64,000 bases of DNA, taken from NCBI GenBank assembly GCA_947624325.1, contig CANQJT010000001.1:434001-498000 (forward strand), read 5' to 3'. The notes below the pieces were generated by a model. The model was given only the letters and a program-made list of their open reading frames with translations, did not search any database and was not told the DNA's origin. Source of the stretch: Candidatus Gastranaerophilales bacterium (GTDB taxonomy: Bacteria > Cyanobacteriota > Vampirovibrionia > Gastranaerophilales > Gastranaerophilaceae). Below are positions 6,661 through 16,207 of this stretch, piece by piece. A program made the position numbers and the translations under genes. The stretch's first letter is position 1. Every line of letters begins with the position of its first letter.

Positions 6661-8790
6661 TACTATTTTTTCTATACCTGCTATTCTTGGGTCTAATATT
6701 CTTCTTCCTACATTTTCAAATTCTATTTGACAGAAAAGAATTTTATTACTGTAATTTGCAAAACCCTCTATTACACCTTTACCATGTTTAGGATGGAATA
6801 CTTTATCACCAATCTTAAACGGAAGATTTTCAGGTGAAATGCTTTCGGGTAAATCTGTTTCATAAACAGGAATATCTTGTTTTTCCCTTGTATTTATATT
6901 CTCATTTATTTCGGGATTTTTTTCTTCTTTAGTTACTTCAATTTGTTCTTCACTATTTTCATTTTCATCTTCATTTTCAGTAATTTCAGAATTTACATCC
7001 GATGGTATTTTCTGCGCATTTTCCTCTTTATTTTCTTCTTCGGTCTCAATAATTTCATCTATATTAACAATAGGTTGTTCAAGATTTAAATCCGCATCGG
7101 AATTATAATCTATAATATCATCAATTGTTATAGCTTCTTCTTCATTTACATCATCTTTTTTATCAACAGCTTTTTCAATTTCTATTTTTTCCGTTATGTC
7201 ATTTATAACATCATCAAGATTTATTATTTCATCTTCATGTTTCTCTGAATTTGTATCTTCTTCAAGTTCGATATTTTCATCAGATATTATTTCAACATCC
7301 GATGAAACATCCTGCTGTATATCTTCATCATTTGCTGATTCATGATTATTTATTGTTTCAAGCTCATCAAGAAATTCCAAATCACTATCCAAAATATCGT
7401 CATTTACAGTATCTTCATCAATATTTTCAACATTTATATCCGGTATTTCATCCAAAATTTCAACAATTTCGGGTTCTTTTTCAACCGTTTCTTCAAATAA
7501 TTGATTTTCAGCAGTTTCAGAAATTACCTCATTATTATTTTCATTTTTTTCTTCATTGTAATTTAATTGGATATCAGAAATTGAATTATTTTTAGTATCC
7601 AATATTAACGGGATAAATAAAGTAGATTCTCCGTATAATATTACATCATCGTTATTTATTTTATTTAACAAGACAGAATAATATTCCTGACCGATATTAT
7701 AATTAGACGGTTTACATAAAAGTTCGTTTGCACACAGTGATTTTAAAATATTACTGTATTGGCTGTTGTATGAAGATGAAATTACAGGAACAACATTTTT
7801 ATTGTTATACAATTTTTCAATTAGTTTTTTTTCAATTTTTATATCATCTATAGAAAAGAAAAGATAACATTCATTCTTTATTAATTCTGAAACTGTTTTT
7901 ACAATAAATTCATACCAAAATTCCGACATTTCGCAGGCATCAATAATAATAGCTTTTTTATCCGTCATTAGTGAATCAAAAATATCGAATTGTTTTTTCA
8001 AATCTGCAAAAATAGCTTCCTGAGCATAATACCATAACTTATTTCTTAATAGCATCAAACCTGAAATCGGATTAGCTAAAAATTCATCATCTACCACTTT
8101 TTTAAATAAATTAAAAGGTATAAATTTATCATCCAAACTCTTTAAATATTCACGAAGTTCTAATATTATACTTTGTATTAAAGCCTTATCTTCAACGGGA
8201 CAATCTTGGATATCATATTTTAGTATAGTATCAAATGCATCCGTATTAAGAGGCAGTTTTAAATCTTCGGTAATTTTTATAACACTTCCGTTAACATCAT
8301 TATAATGTCTGTTAAAATCAATGATAACAACTTTTTTATTTAAATTATTTAATTCCGAAACAATCTTTTTTACTACTGATTTTGTTTTATCATTCCTGTC
8401 AGATTGAATGTATAATTTTTTATTTAATACAGAAAGCCCCATTCCTACAATGCACTTTGGATGATTTGATAAACAGCCGAAATTAATATTTTCATTATCT
8501 TCCTTTAATAACGAAATAATTTCTTCCGAATTAATAAAGAATAATTTTGAATTTTTGGAAGGGACATATCCGTTATAATAAGAGAGATTATCATTTTCAT
8601 CAATAAAGAGAGAAAGCTTTAAAATTGCTGTATTATTTTCGGAATTTTCATCTGTTTCAATATTTATAACCTGAGAAATTAATTTATGATTATTATCTTC
8701 AATCATAATAAAATCATACGGAAGCAGATTTTTTTCAGCAGGATTATAAGTTATTTTTGCCGTATCATTTTTTACCTCAATAATCTGCAT
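6658..8790 (-). CDS. HerA-like (degenerate) protein with acidic linker and C-terminal Tudor/CarD-like domain
   Basis: 710 residues in three parts. Residues 1-95 are beta-rich and resemble a HAS barrel. Residues 105-390 look like the alpha/beta core of HerA/FtsK-type ATPases, but where the P-loop is expected (127-138) the sequence is YIQSDRNDKTKS, without GxGKS. An IIDA strand near the Walker B position is kept. Residues 400-650 are extremely Glu/Asp/Asn-rich and disordered. Residues 657-710 (GDKVFHPKHGKGVIEGF, then FCQIEFENVGRRIL) resemble the Tudor/CarD-like RNA-polymerase-binding fold at the C-terminus of PcrA/UvrD. The last 54 residues are the safest part. A role in DNA or transcription is inferred, not shown. 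It is transcribed alone, convergent to the HEAT gene. Confidence 0.75.
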   Translation of the reverse strand: MQIIEVKNDTAKITYNPAEKNLLPYDFIMIEDNNHKLISQVINIETDENSENNTAILKLSLFIDENDNLSYYNGYVPSKNSKLFFINSEEIISLLKEDNENINFGCLSNHPKCIVGMGLSVLNKKLYIQSDRNDKTKSVVKKIVSELNNLNKKVVIIDFNRHYNDVNGSVIKITEDLKLPLNTDAFDTILKYDIQDCPVEDKALIQSIILELREYLKSLDDKFIPFNLFKKVVDDEFLANPISGLMLLRNKLWYYAQEAIFADLKKQFDIFDSLMTDKKAIIIDACEMSEFWYEFIVKTVSELIKNECYLFFSIDDIKIEKKLIEKLYNNKNVVPVISSSYNSQYSNILKSLCANELLCKPSNYNIGQEYYSVLLNKINNDDVILYGESTLFIPLILDTKNNSISDIQLNYNEEKNENNNEVISETAENQLFEETVEKEPEIVEILDEIPDINVENIDEDTVNDDILDSDLEFLDELETINNHESANDEDIQQDVSSDVEIISDENIELEEDTNSEKHEDEIINLDDVINDITEKIEIEKAVDKKDDVNEEEAITIDDIIDYNSDADLNLEQPIVNIDEIIETEEENKEENAQKIPSDVNSEITENEDENENSEEQIEVTKEEKNPEINENINTREKQDIPVYETDLPESISPENLPFKIGDKVFHPKHGKGVIEGFANYSNKILFCQIEFENVGRRILDPRIAGIEKIV

Positions 8791-8880
8791 CCTATACCTC
8801 TCAGTTGATTTAATTATACTACATTTAATATTTAATACAAATCATCCAAATTATAGATATTTTTGAAGTAGAATATTCTT

Positions 8881-9873
8881 ATGAATACTAAAAAGCCCGA
8901 ATATGTAAAACTTATTGAACACGTAAGAAACGACCTCATTCAGCAAGAACATTGCGGACTGATTATTTATATGAATAAAAACGGAATAATAAAAGAAATC
9001 GGGATAAATAAAAATTACAAATTTTATCATCGTTCTTGTATGAAGCCCCTGCAAATTTCTCCGATAATAGATTTGGGAATTGATATTAAATTAAATTTAA
9101 CACTTGAAGAAATTGCCGTATGCTGTGCATCTCATACAGGTGAATTAATTCATCAGGATAAAATTCTATCTGTATTGAAGAAAACAGGATTTAGCGAAAA
9201 AGATTTATTATGTCACGAAGAAGAACCTTTAAGCAAAAAAGAACAAATAAGGCTTATAAAAGAGAACTTAAGCCCCAAAAAGCTTCACAATAATTGTTCA
9301 GGTAAGCATTCGGCAATGCTTGCGATATGCAGAGAATTAAATTTTAACACTTCTAATTATAAGGATTTAAGCAATCCATTAAGTGATTTTGTAATTAAAA
9401 AAGTCTGCGAATTATGTGAAATAGAAAGAGAAGAAATAATAATAAGCAAAGACGGATGCGGACTGCCCGTAATTGCCACACCTTTATTTAATCTGGGACT
9501 TGGCTTTTTAAACTTATTTCTTAATAAAAAGTATGAAAAAATAAAAAATGCATTTTTAAACTATCCGTATCTTATCGGCGGAGAAAACAGATTAGACAGT
9601 GATATAATCACAAACAGTAATAATTTAATTGCTAAAGTTGGCGCAGCAGGACTTTGCGTTGTTGTAAATATTCTTAAGGAGGAAGCGATTATTGTTAAAA
9701 TAGCTGATTCCAATATGGAAGCCAGAGCTCATACCGTTATAAATGCACTTAAACAGCTTAATTGGATTACAACAGATAATCTTAAAAGTTTAAACCAAAA
9801 ATATCCTGCCGAAATCAAATCACAAGACGGTGAAATTCTCGGCAGGATAAAACCTTGTTTTTGCTTAGTTTAA
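8881..9873 (+). CDS. asparaginase-family protein (L-asparaginase II type, PF06089)
   Basis: 330-residue protein of the thermolabile asparaginase/AnsA-II-like family found in rhizobia and many anaerobes. The reaction inferred from the family is hydrolysis of L-asparagine to aspartate and ammonia. Seen: CCASHTGE (residues 81-88), NNCSGKH (137-143), KDGCGLPV and GGENRLDSD, the conserved family motifs. No signal peptide, so cytoplasmic. The start ATG lacks a strong SD. The stop codon overlaps, in the TTAA at 9870-9873, the stop of the convergent gene. It is divergent from the HerA-like gene, with 90 bases between. Substrate has not been proven for many members. Confidence 0.85.
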   Translation: MNTKKPEYVKLIEHVRNDLIQQEHCGLIIYMNKNGIIKEIGINKNYKFYHRSCMKPLQISPIIDLGIDIKLNLTLEEIAVCCASHTGELIHQDKILSVLKKTGFSEKDLLCHEEEPLSKKEQIRLIKENLSPKKLHNNCSGKHSAMLAICRELNFNTSNYKDLSNPLSDFVIKKVCELCEIEREEIIISKDGCGLPVIATPLFNLGLGFLNLFLNKKYEKIKNAFLNYPYLIGGENRLDSDIITNSNNLIAKVGAAGLCVVVNILKEEAIIVKIADSNMEARAHTVINALKQLNWITTDNLKSLNQKYPAEIKSQDGEILGRIKPCFCLV

Positions 9874-10562
9874 CCAAATGTTTTGAATGAATTTTCAATG
9901 TTTTTGGATATAACCTGTTTAACGGAATCTATTTCGGTTTCAATGGAATTTTCTTCCGTTTGAATTTGTTCAAGTCTTAATTCAAGAACCTTATCTTTTT
10001 TCTGAAGTTTCTGCATTGCTTCTTCATATTCAGCTTCTGCTGCGGCATCATCTTCAGTTTTATTTCTTTGCGTAACCTGACTTGACCCCTGCCAGCTTTT
10101 TAGTCTTGTCCAATCTGATTTTGCATCAGGTTTATTTTCCAAGAACCATTGTCCCGATATAATCATTTCTTGAATATAATCAGGATCATCACAACCTTCA
10201 TCATAAATAAAAGTTTCTTCCGTATCCTTTTTTTTCAAAGAATTTTTTAAATCTTCATCAGCATTTTTCGGCACAACGATATGACCGTCAGCATCTACTA
10301 TTCTCATTCCGACACCCTTAGTCATATCCGTATTTGTTATAACATCATAAGTAAGTCTTACCGCTTGCGGATTACCGTCTTTATCATAAATTTGAGCTTC
10401 CATTACGGTATTAGCCATTGCATCATTGTATTTTTCTGATGCTTCTTCTGTTTCTGATGCAAGCATTAATCTTTGATATGAAATTTGCTGACCTTCATAA
10501 ATCAGGTCACTCATTCTTGCTGTCAAACATAAATATCTTCCCTGTGATGCTGCTAAGCCCAT
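9870..10562 (-). CDS. MGLAASQ-type coiled-coil protein of unknown function
   Basis: About 230 residues. The start at 10562 gives the N-terminus MGLAASQGRYLCLTARMSD, a conserved opening I associate with an uncharacterised group in gut Gastranaerophilales and some other anaerobes. AAGGAG lies ten bases upstream. An in-frame ATG at 10607 would add 15 residues. After the first 60 helical residues there is a compact middle part (residues 60-150) and a C-terminal coiled coil rich in Glu, Lys and Gln. No signal peptide or membrane segment is visible. Function is unknown. It lies 55 bases downstream of the activase gene and may share its transcript. Confidence 0.7.
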   Translation of the reverse strand: MGLAASQGRYLCLTARMSDLIYEGQQISYQRLMLASETEEASEKYNDAMANTVMEAQIYDKDGNPQAVRLTYDVITNTDMTKGVGMRIVDADGHIVVPKNADEDLKNSLKKKDTEETFIYDEGCDDPDYIQEMIISGQWFLENKPDAKSDWTRLKSWQGSSQVTQRNKTEDDAAAEAEYEEAMQKLQKKDKVLELRLEQIQTEENSIETEIDSVKQVISKNIENSFKTFG

Positions 10563-10662
10563 TTTTTCATTGCTCCTTATATATTTTTGTATTAATAATG
10601 TCGACATTTTTTACAAAAATCTTAAGAAACATTAATAAAATTGTTACAATTATTTACAATAA

Positions 10663-11658
10663 TTATCCGATATCCCATCTTCCGCAGGTTCCGCCCCAGC
10701 GAGCTATAATTTTATCGGACTTATTATTTAATTCCCTGCAGGTTACTTCACCCTCAATAATAGTTATTATTTCACAATTATTTGAACATCCGCTGCATTG
10801 ATTTGTATACGAATTGAATTCCATATCACCGACACTAAATCCTTTAAATGTAGTCGGTTTTTGGTTAAATTGATGATTTTCCATTGCCAAAAGAGCAGCA
10901 CCAATTGCTCCCATTGTTTGATGATTTTCGGGAACAACAATTTGAGTATTTAAAGCTTCTTCAAAAGCTTTTACCATTCCGATATTAGTTGCTACACCCC
11001 CTTGAAATGTAACTATCGGAAGAATTTCTTTTCCCAAAGCAAGATTACTTAAATAATTTCTGACTAAAGCCTGACAAAGCCCGTATAATAAATCTTCAAC
11101 AGGATAGCCTAACTGCTGTTTATGTATTAAATCACTTTCCGCAAAAACACCGCACCTTCCGGCTATTCTTGCAGGTGATTTAGATTTTAATGCAATAGCC
11201 CCAAAATCCTGAATAGGGACATTTAACCTTGAAGCCTGCTGATCTAAAAAGCTCCCTGTGCCTGCTGCACATACGGTATTCATAGCAAAATCAGTAACAA
11301 TCCCGTCTCTTAAAATAATAATTTTACTGTCCTGTCCGCCTATTTCAAGTATTGTTTGAACTCCCGGCACATATGTACTTGCCGCAACGGCATGCGCTGT
11401 TATTTCATTTTTTATAACATCTGCTCCGACAAGCGCACCTGCCAAATTTCTGCCTGACCCCGTCGTCCCTGCACCTAAAATATTATATTCTTCTTTTGCC
11501 TGCGCCATTAAATTTCTGAGTGATGTCTGAACCGCACTAACAGGCTTACCTGATGTTCTTGTCATAAAACCGTCTATAAATTTACCGTTTTCATCCACTA
11601 TAGCCGCTTTCGTAGTAACAGAACCAACATCTATTCCCAAATATGAATTTAATGTCAT
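10663..11658 (-). CDS. acyl-CoA dehydratase activase (HgdC/BadF type ATPase)
   Basis: 331-residue ASKHA-fold ATPase of the BcrA/BadF/HgdC family, which uses ATP to drive one electron onto a 2-hydroxyacyl-CoA dehydratase or benzoyl-CoA-type reductase. Seen: GIDVGSVTTKAA (8-19, phosphate 1), GAGTTGSGR (62-70), EIGGQDSKII (105-114), and CAAGTGSF (130-137). Cys130 and the Cys in AGRCGVFAE (Cys169) match the two cysteines that hold the bridging 4Fe-4S cluster in HgdC. A Cys-rich tail (CSGCSNNC) follows. GAGAGGGG precedes the ATG. No dehydratase subunits are adjacent, so the partner is unknown. It marks an oxygen-sensitive metabolism. Confidence 0.9.
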   Translation of the reverse strand: MTLNSYLGIDVGSVTTKAAIVDENGKFIDGFMTRTSGKPVSAVQTSLRNLMAQAKEEYNILGAGTTGSGRNLAGALVGADVIKNEITAHAVAASTYVPGVQTILEIGGQDSKIIILRDGIVTDFAMNTVCAAGTGSFLDQQASRLNVPIQDFGAIALKSKSPARIAGRCGVFAESDLIHKQQLGYPVEDLLYGLCQALVRNYLSNLALGKEILPIVTFQGGVATNIGMVKAFEEALNTQIVVPENHQTMGAIGAALLAMENHQFNQKPTTFKGFSVGDMEFNSYTNQCSGCSNNCEIITIIEGEVTCRELNNKSDKIIARWGGTCGRWDIG

Positions 11659-11801
11659 TTAATATCCCCTCTCTTGTCATAAATATTTTACAAGAAAAAA
11701 ATTTTATTTTGTAAAATTATATAAATATACTATAGAAAAAGTAACAACTTTAAAGTATTTTAAACTTTATGCAGATGGGAATAAAGGTATTTTATGTTTA
11801 A

Positions 11802-13472
11802 ATGAACAATATTATTTCTTATTATACAAAATACAGAAAACATATTGATGAATATAACCGCTTTAATGAGCGGAATAAAAACATAAATAACAATAATTCT
11901 TTAACCCCTGAAGAAATAGAAACATTCAAACAAAAAGCAAAAGTAATTGCAGAGCCTCTTTTAGTTTTAGATAAATACGAACACGAAAAAGCAGAAGATG
12001 CCGAAACGGTTTTTCAAACTTATAATATTGAATTAATGTCCATTACGGGGCTAATAAGCTCATTACCTGTTGCCATTACAAAAATACCACGATTTTTAAA
12101 ATCCCAAAATAAACCATTCTTAAATAAAATCAGTTCTGTTATTGAAAAATACAGCAATGCAAAAGTAAAACTCGGGAAATTTTCTTTGGGTGTACCTCAA
12201 CTTACAACGGTATTATCCGCAATTTGTGCCGTAATATTTTTTGCGTCAGGAATAAAAAGCTCGCTTGAATCACAGCTTGGTCTTATCAGAAAAGCAAGTT
12301 TTGACGGAACAAAAAATTTAATCAATGATCCCAAATTATATGCAATTCATACTCCCGAGCAAGAAGCTCAAATTAATTCCATAATTCAATACGAAGAAAA
12401 ATCTAAATCTGCAGTAGATAAATTAACCGAAAAAGTAAATGTAAAATCCTCTCTTGATTCAGTAAAAGAATATAAGAAAAGTCATAAAGAATATCAAAAA
12501 GAACGAAATCAATATTTTAAGGATATAGAACCAAGTAAAGAAGCTTTAGACAATACCATGCAGAAAAAAGCAAATTTAGAAAAGCAGTTTTTTACTAACC
12601 TGTTAAAAAATGTTGAACATGATGTTCTTGAAGATTTGAGAAAAGTTGAAACAATTTCTAATATTTCATATTCGTCATTATTTACCGGCGGATTTTTAGA
12701 GTATCTTTTAACGGATAAACTTACTGAAGTTTTAAAAATACAGAACAAATTTCTGAGCATTATAGTAAAACTCGGTGTTCCGCTTATAACTTATTTAATA
12801 TTAAATAAAAATATCTCTAACCTTGAAAATAAGGTTATATGCGCAACAAAATATAAACATTTAAAAGCATTTATGGAGCATCCGGAAAATTATTCCAAAA
12901 AACACGAAAATAAAAAACAAACTCCGATTGAATTTATAAAAACCGTTTATAAAGATTTAAAAGAGTATGAAAAGTTTACTCAAACCGAAATGCCAAAAAT
13001 AAAAGCAAGAATGGATGCAAAGAAAGAAATAAATTTAACACCCGAACAATTAAAAGAAGCAAAACAACTTAAAGAAAATACAGCAAAAGTTATAAATAAG
13101 CATAGAGAAAAAGTATATGAACAATCTGTAGGGATTAAATCTTTTTCAGAAACAATTTTAGGACCTATAGATATTATAGCAACAGCATTAGGAGTGAAAC
13201 TGGGACATTTTCTCGGTAATAAACTGGCAAATAAAAAATTATTTAAAGTTATGACAGGTTTAGGGGCAATTATAACATTTATGCCTGCTGCATATATTGA
13301 AGCAAAACTTGTTAAACAGCAAAAATTATCGGAAAAAATTGCCGCTATGCTTGCAATTAAAGATATTCAAAACGAAAAATTATTCATTAATAATAAATCA
13401 CAAGCGGAAGATAAAAATCATTCTTTAGTTCCAAACATGTATTCTAAAACATTTGAAGAATTTATGTCATAA
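11802..13472 (+). CDS. large predicted membrane protein, unknown function
   Basis: 556 residues, not recognised. Charged helical stretches alternate with hydrophobic segments at about residues 78-98, 130-150, 310-335, 450-472 and 482-500. The Lys/Glu-rich stretches at 190-280 and 350-440 look like coiled coils. There is no N-terminal signal peptide. The start ATG 11802 has only a weak SD; the nearby ATG at 11794 is followed by a stop within three codons. Its last 11 bases overlap the convergent PLP-fold gene. The architecture suggests an inner-membrane scaffold-like protein, but nothing in it points to an activity. Confidence 0.75.
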   Translation: MNNIISYYTKYRKHIDEYNRFNERNKNINNNNSLTPEEIETFKQKAKVIAEPLLVLDKYEHEKAEDAETVFQTYNIELMSITGLISSLPVAITKIPRFLKSQNKPFLNKISSVIEKYSNAKVKLGKFSLGVPQLTTVLSAICAVIFFASGIKSSLESQLGLIRKASFDGTKNLINDPKLYAIHTPEQEAQINSIIQYEEKSKSAVDKLTEKVNVKSSLDSVKEYKKSHKEYQKERNQYFKDIEPSKEALDNTMQKKANLEKQFFTNLLKNVEHDVLEDLRKVETISNISYSSLFTGGFLEYLLTDKLTEVLKIQNKFLSIIVKLGVPLITYLILNKNISNLENKVICATKYKHLKAFMEHPENYSKKHENKKQTPIEFIKTVYKDLKEYEKFTQTEMPKIKARMDAKKEINLTPEQLKEAKQLKENTAKVINKHREKVYEQSVGIKSFSETILGPIDIIATALGVKLGHFLGNKLANKKLFKVMTGLGAIITFMPAAYIEAKLVKQQKLSEKIAAMLAIKDIQNEKLFINNKSQAEDKNHSLVPNMYSKTFEEFMS

Positions 13473-14268
13473 TGACAACCAATGAATTATAAAATATTTT
13501 TTCTTCATAATTATCAGGCATATTATTCCAGTACCTATATACATTTATACCTTTAGAATTTAATTCTTTGACAATATCATCAGCTTCTTTAGGGGATTTT
13601 AATAAATACGGATAGCCAAATGGCACAATATTATTGTTAAATTTTATTTTCAAACAGTTTGAATTACCGTATTTATTATGGAAAGTTTTAAAATTTTCCC
13701 GTCTTTTTTTCTTTTCTTCTTTTGTATCAACAGATAAAAACCCATCATATGTGCTTGTTGAAATTCTTTTAATTTCTTGGTCATCCAGTCTGTTTTCGTT
13801 TTTACAAAGTTCTTCATAAGAAAGTATATGAGGTTTATAAATATATTCATCTGAAGGAAATTCCATATCCAATGTTTTTGAGGTATAAAGAAAAGCTCCG
13901 TCCGCCAGCGAGGGGAAAAATTTTCTTAAAGAATTAAAGCAAGCAATTCCTTTTGGTTCCGAATAAAAAGAGTGAGCATTGTCAACTATAAGATTTTTAT
14001 ATTTTTGACTTAAATCGTTTACTATATCAGAGCATATTCCAAAATAATCAGGATAAAGAATATATGCATCTAAAGGGATTTTTGAAGCAGGTTTAAAGGT
14101 TTTATCTATATGATAATAAACTATTTTACACTTTTCTTTAAATACCGAACTTCGGACAATGGGACATAAATAATAAGGCAGATAAATTTCTTTAATATTA
14201 AAAGCCCTTATAACATATCTTAGACAATTTCTTGCGGAATTTAATTTTATAAGCTTATAATTATTCAT
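13462..14268 (-). CDS. PLP-dependent aminotransferase-fold protein (DegT-like)
   Basis: 268-residue protein resembling the large domain of DegT/DnrJ/EryC1-type PLP enzymes but shorter than the usual 350-400 residues. Seen: the opening SARNCLRYVIR and PYYLCPIV, the strand LIVDNAHSF (93-101, Asp97 would face the PLP ring nitrogen), and SLRKFFPSLADGAF (113-126), where Lys116 is at the Schiff-base position. Members of this type often act on nucleotide sugars or amino sugars for surface glycans; the substrate is unknown here. Its ATG lies inside the end of the upstream lipoprotein gene (8-base overlap), so translation is probably coupled. Weakly conserved C-terminal domain, so it may be a reduced form. 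Confidence 0.65.
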   Translation of the reverse strand: MNNYKLIKLNSARNCLRYVIRAFNIKEIYLPYYLCPIVRSSVFKEKCKIVYYHIDKTFKPASKIPLDAYILYPDYFGICSDIVNDLSQKYKNLIVDNAHSFYSEPKGIACFNSLRKFFPSLADGAFLYTSKTLDMEFPSDEYIYKPHILSYEELCKNENRLDDQEIKRISTSTYDGFLSVDTKEEKKKRRENFKTFHNKYGNSNCLKIKFNNNIVPFGYPYLLKSPKEADDIVKELNSKGINVYRYWNNMPDNYEEKIFYNSLVVIMT

Positions 14269-16111
14269 CTATGTATAACTCATATAAATTATGCAATGTT
14301 CCGCCCAATGGGGTAGGATATAAATTCTTTATCTTATTTCTTACCGCAGTTATCGTAAGCGGAGAATACAAATATATAAAAGGTTTTTCATCATAAATTA
14401 TCTGCTGATATTTGTCATATATAACTTTTCGTTTATTATAATCGAGTTCCAAAGCACCTTGTTCAATAATATCATCAATTTGTTTTTCCCAATCAAGAAG
14501 CTTATCTTCTTTATCATTAGGAAATCTCATATTAAAAAGATGTAAATGTCCCTTGGAATACCAGACATTTTTTCCGCTGTGCGGTTCCAGCGGATTCCCC
14601 GTTAATCCCATAAGCACCATATCCCAGTCGGATGTTGACATCATCTTGCTTACAAGTGAGTTAAATTCTATCGGTTTAAAATTAACTTTTATCCCGAGTT
14701 CTGATAAATCTTCTTTAATCATTACTCCGCAAGCTTCACGTTCAGTCTGTCCCGCATTTGTATACAAGTCAAATTCAACAATATTTCCGTCTTTATCATG
14801 AAGTATACCTTGGTTATCAGTATAAAATCCTGATTTTTTAAGCAATTCTTTTGAATATTCAATATTCTTTTCATGTCCTGAGGCAAGTTTTTCATTTAAA
14901 TATATGGAAGATAGTGATTCCGCAGTATATAAGGGCTGTGCCGCACCGTTTGCAACATTATTCACCATTGCATTTCTGTCTGTAGCATAATCAACGGCCG
15001 TTCTGAAATTTATATCATTAAACCATTTCTGTTTTACGGGATTAACATAATACTTTCCGTCTTTATTTTTTCTTGTATTTAAATTAAAAGCAATAAACAT
15101 GGTACTTGTGGCCGGCCCGAGGTTATACAGTTTAAAATTTGATTTTTTTTCTTTCATTTTAAATCTTGGCAAATCCTTTCCCCTGACATTTATAATGTCT
15201 AATTCCCCGGACTCAAACTTTAACATTTCATTATTTAAATCGCCAACTATCAAAATTACATATTTATCTATATACGGCAGTATATTATTATTCTCATCAA
15301 TTACATAATAATTAGGATTTCTTTTAAGAACTACCCTTTGAGCAGGAACATATTCTTCAAGCATAAAAGCTCCCGAAGATACAATATCTTTAGGATTAAC
15401 GGTTGTAGAAAGATAAGAATCAAAATACCTTAAACCTTTTTTTACAACCGGTGCAAAAATATGCTTTGGCGCTATTTGAGTTCCAACAAATCTTAAAAAC
15501 GGTGAAAACGGCTTTTTTATTTTAAATTCCGTTGTATACTTATCTATTTTTTTAACAACGGGATATTCCCCGTCTATTAAAACAGAATCTCGCAGTGAAG
15601 TATTTCCGTAACCTGCCAGAATAATATCATTCCAAGTAAAGACAACATCATCCGATGTAATTTCCCTTCCGTCCGTCCATTTTAATCCTTTTCTGAGGGT
15701 TATTGTATATGTCTTTTGATCATCGGATACTTTAAATTCTTTAGACATATTCGGAATAACCTGACCTGTAACCGGATCAGTGGTAAGCAATGAATCATAC
15801 ATTAAATCTGCTATTTCAGAAGAAGTTGCATCTTTTGATTCCCAAGGATTAAATGTTTTAGGGCCTTCTCCTATCGTAGAAACAACTATTTGTCCGCCGT
15901 ATTTACCAATTTCAGAACGGGACATTTTGTATTCAATTCCATTTAAAACTCTCGTATTAACAGGTTTGTATTCTCTTTTTTCAGAGCTTATTCCGGTTTT
16001 TTGTACATTATCATAATTTGTTTCCACTGTTCCTTTATCAATTCTGAAACAAGAAACAACCATTAGGGCAATTATAACTGTTATAAAAATTAATTTTCCG
16101 TATTTTTTCAT
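14261..16111 (-). CDS. peptide/nickel-type ABC transporter substrate-binding lipoprotein
   Basis: 616-residue solute-binding protein of family 5 (DppA/OppA type). The lipoprotein signal peptide is seen at residues 1-21, with a lipobox-like MVVSC and lipidation expected at Cys21. Family features include GEGPKTFNPWESKDATSSE, YTITLRKGLKWTDGREITSDD split around residue 150, and NPNYYV. It should bind oligopeptides or a similar ligand outside the inner membrane and deliver it to a permease. No permease or ATPase genes are nearby, and it is translationally coupled to a PLP-fold protein, which is unusual. Long 616-residue length matches OppA-like proteins with a large domain. Confidence 0.9.
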   Translation of the reverse strand: MKKYGKLIFITVIIALMVVSCFRIDKGTVETNYDNVQKTGISSEKREYKPVNTRVLNGIEYKMSRSEIGKYGGQIVVSTIGEGPKTFNPWESKDATSSEIADLMYDSLLTTDPVTGQVIPNMSKEFKVSDDQKTYTITLRKGLKWTDGREITSDDVVFTWNDIILAGYGNTSLRDSVLIDGEYPVVKKIDKYTTEFKIKKPFSPFLRFVGTQIAPKHIFAPVVKKGLRYFDSYLSTTVNPKDIVSSGAFMLEEYVPAQRVVLKRNPNYYVIDENNNILPYIDKYVILIVGDLNNEMLKFESGELDIINVRGKDLPRFKMKEKKSNFKLYNLGPATSTMFIAFNLNTRKNKDGKYYVNPVKQKWFNDINFRTAVDYATDRNAMVNNVANGAAQPLYTAESLSSIYLNEKLASGHEKNIEYSKELLKKSGFYTDNQGILHDKDGNIVEFDLYTNAGQTEREACGVMIKEDLSELGIKVNFKPIEFNSLVSKMMSTSDWDMVLMGLTGNPLEPHSGKNVWYSKGHLHLFNMRFPNDKEDKLLDWEKQIDDIIEQGALELDYNKRKVIYDKYQQIIYDEKPFIYLYSPLTITAVRNKIKNLYPTPLGGTLHNLYELYIDE

Positions 16112-16207
16112 ATTTTAAGATTACCATAGAATATTAAAAAAAAGTAATTACCTTCCATTATTATTTTTCTAATTAATGTTATAATTTTCCAATACGGAGT
16201 ATTTTTA

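Noticed and set aside
6501-6791. 96-residue plus-strand ORF through the intergenic repeat
   Set aside because: No ribosome binding site, lies in inverted repeats and runs into the 3' end of a convincing opposite-strand gene.
10562-10607. Longer start for the MGLAASQ-type protein
   Set aside because: The 15 extra residues precede the fixed N-terminal motif and the AAGGAG lies inside them, supporting the internal ATG at 10562.
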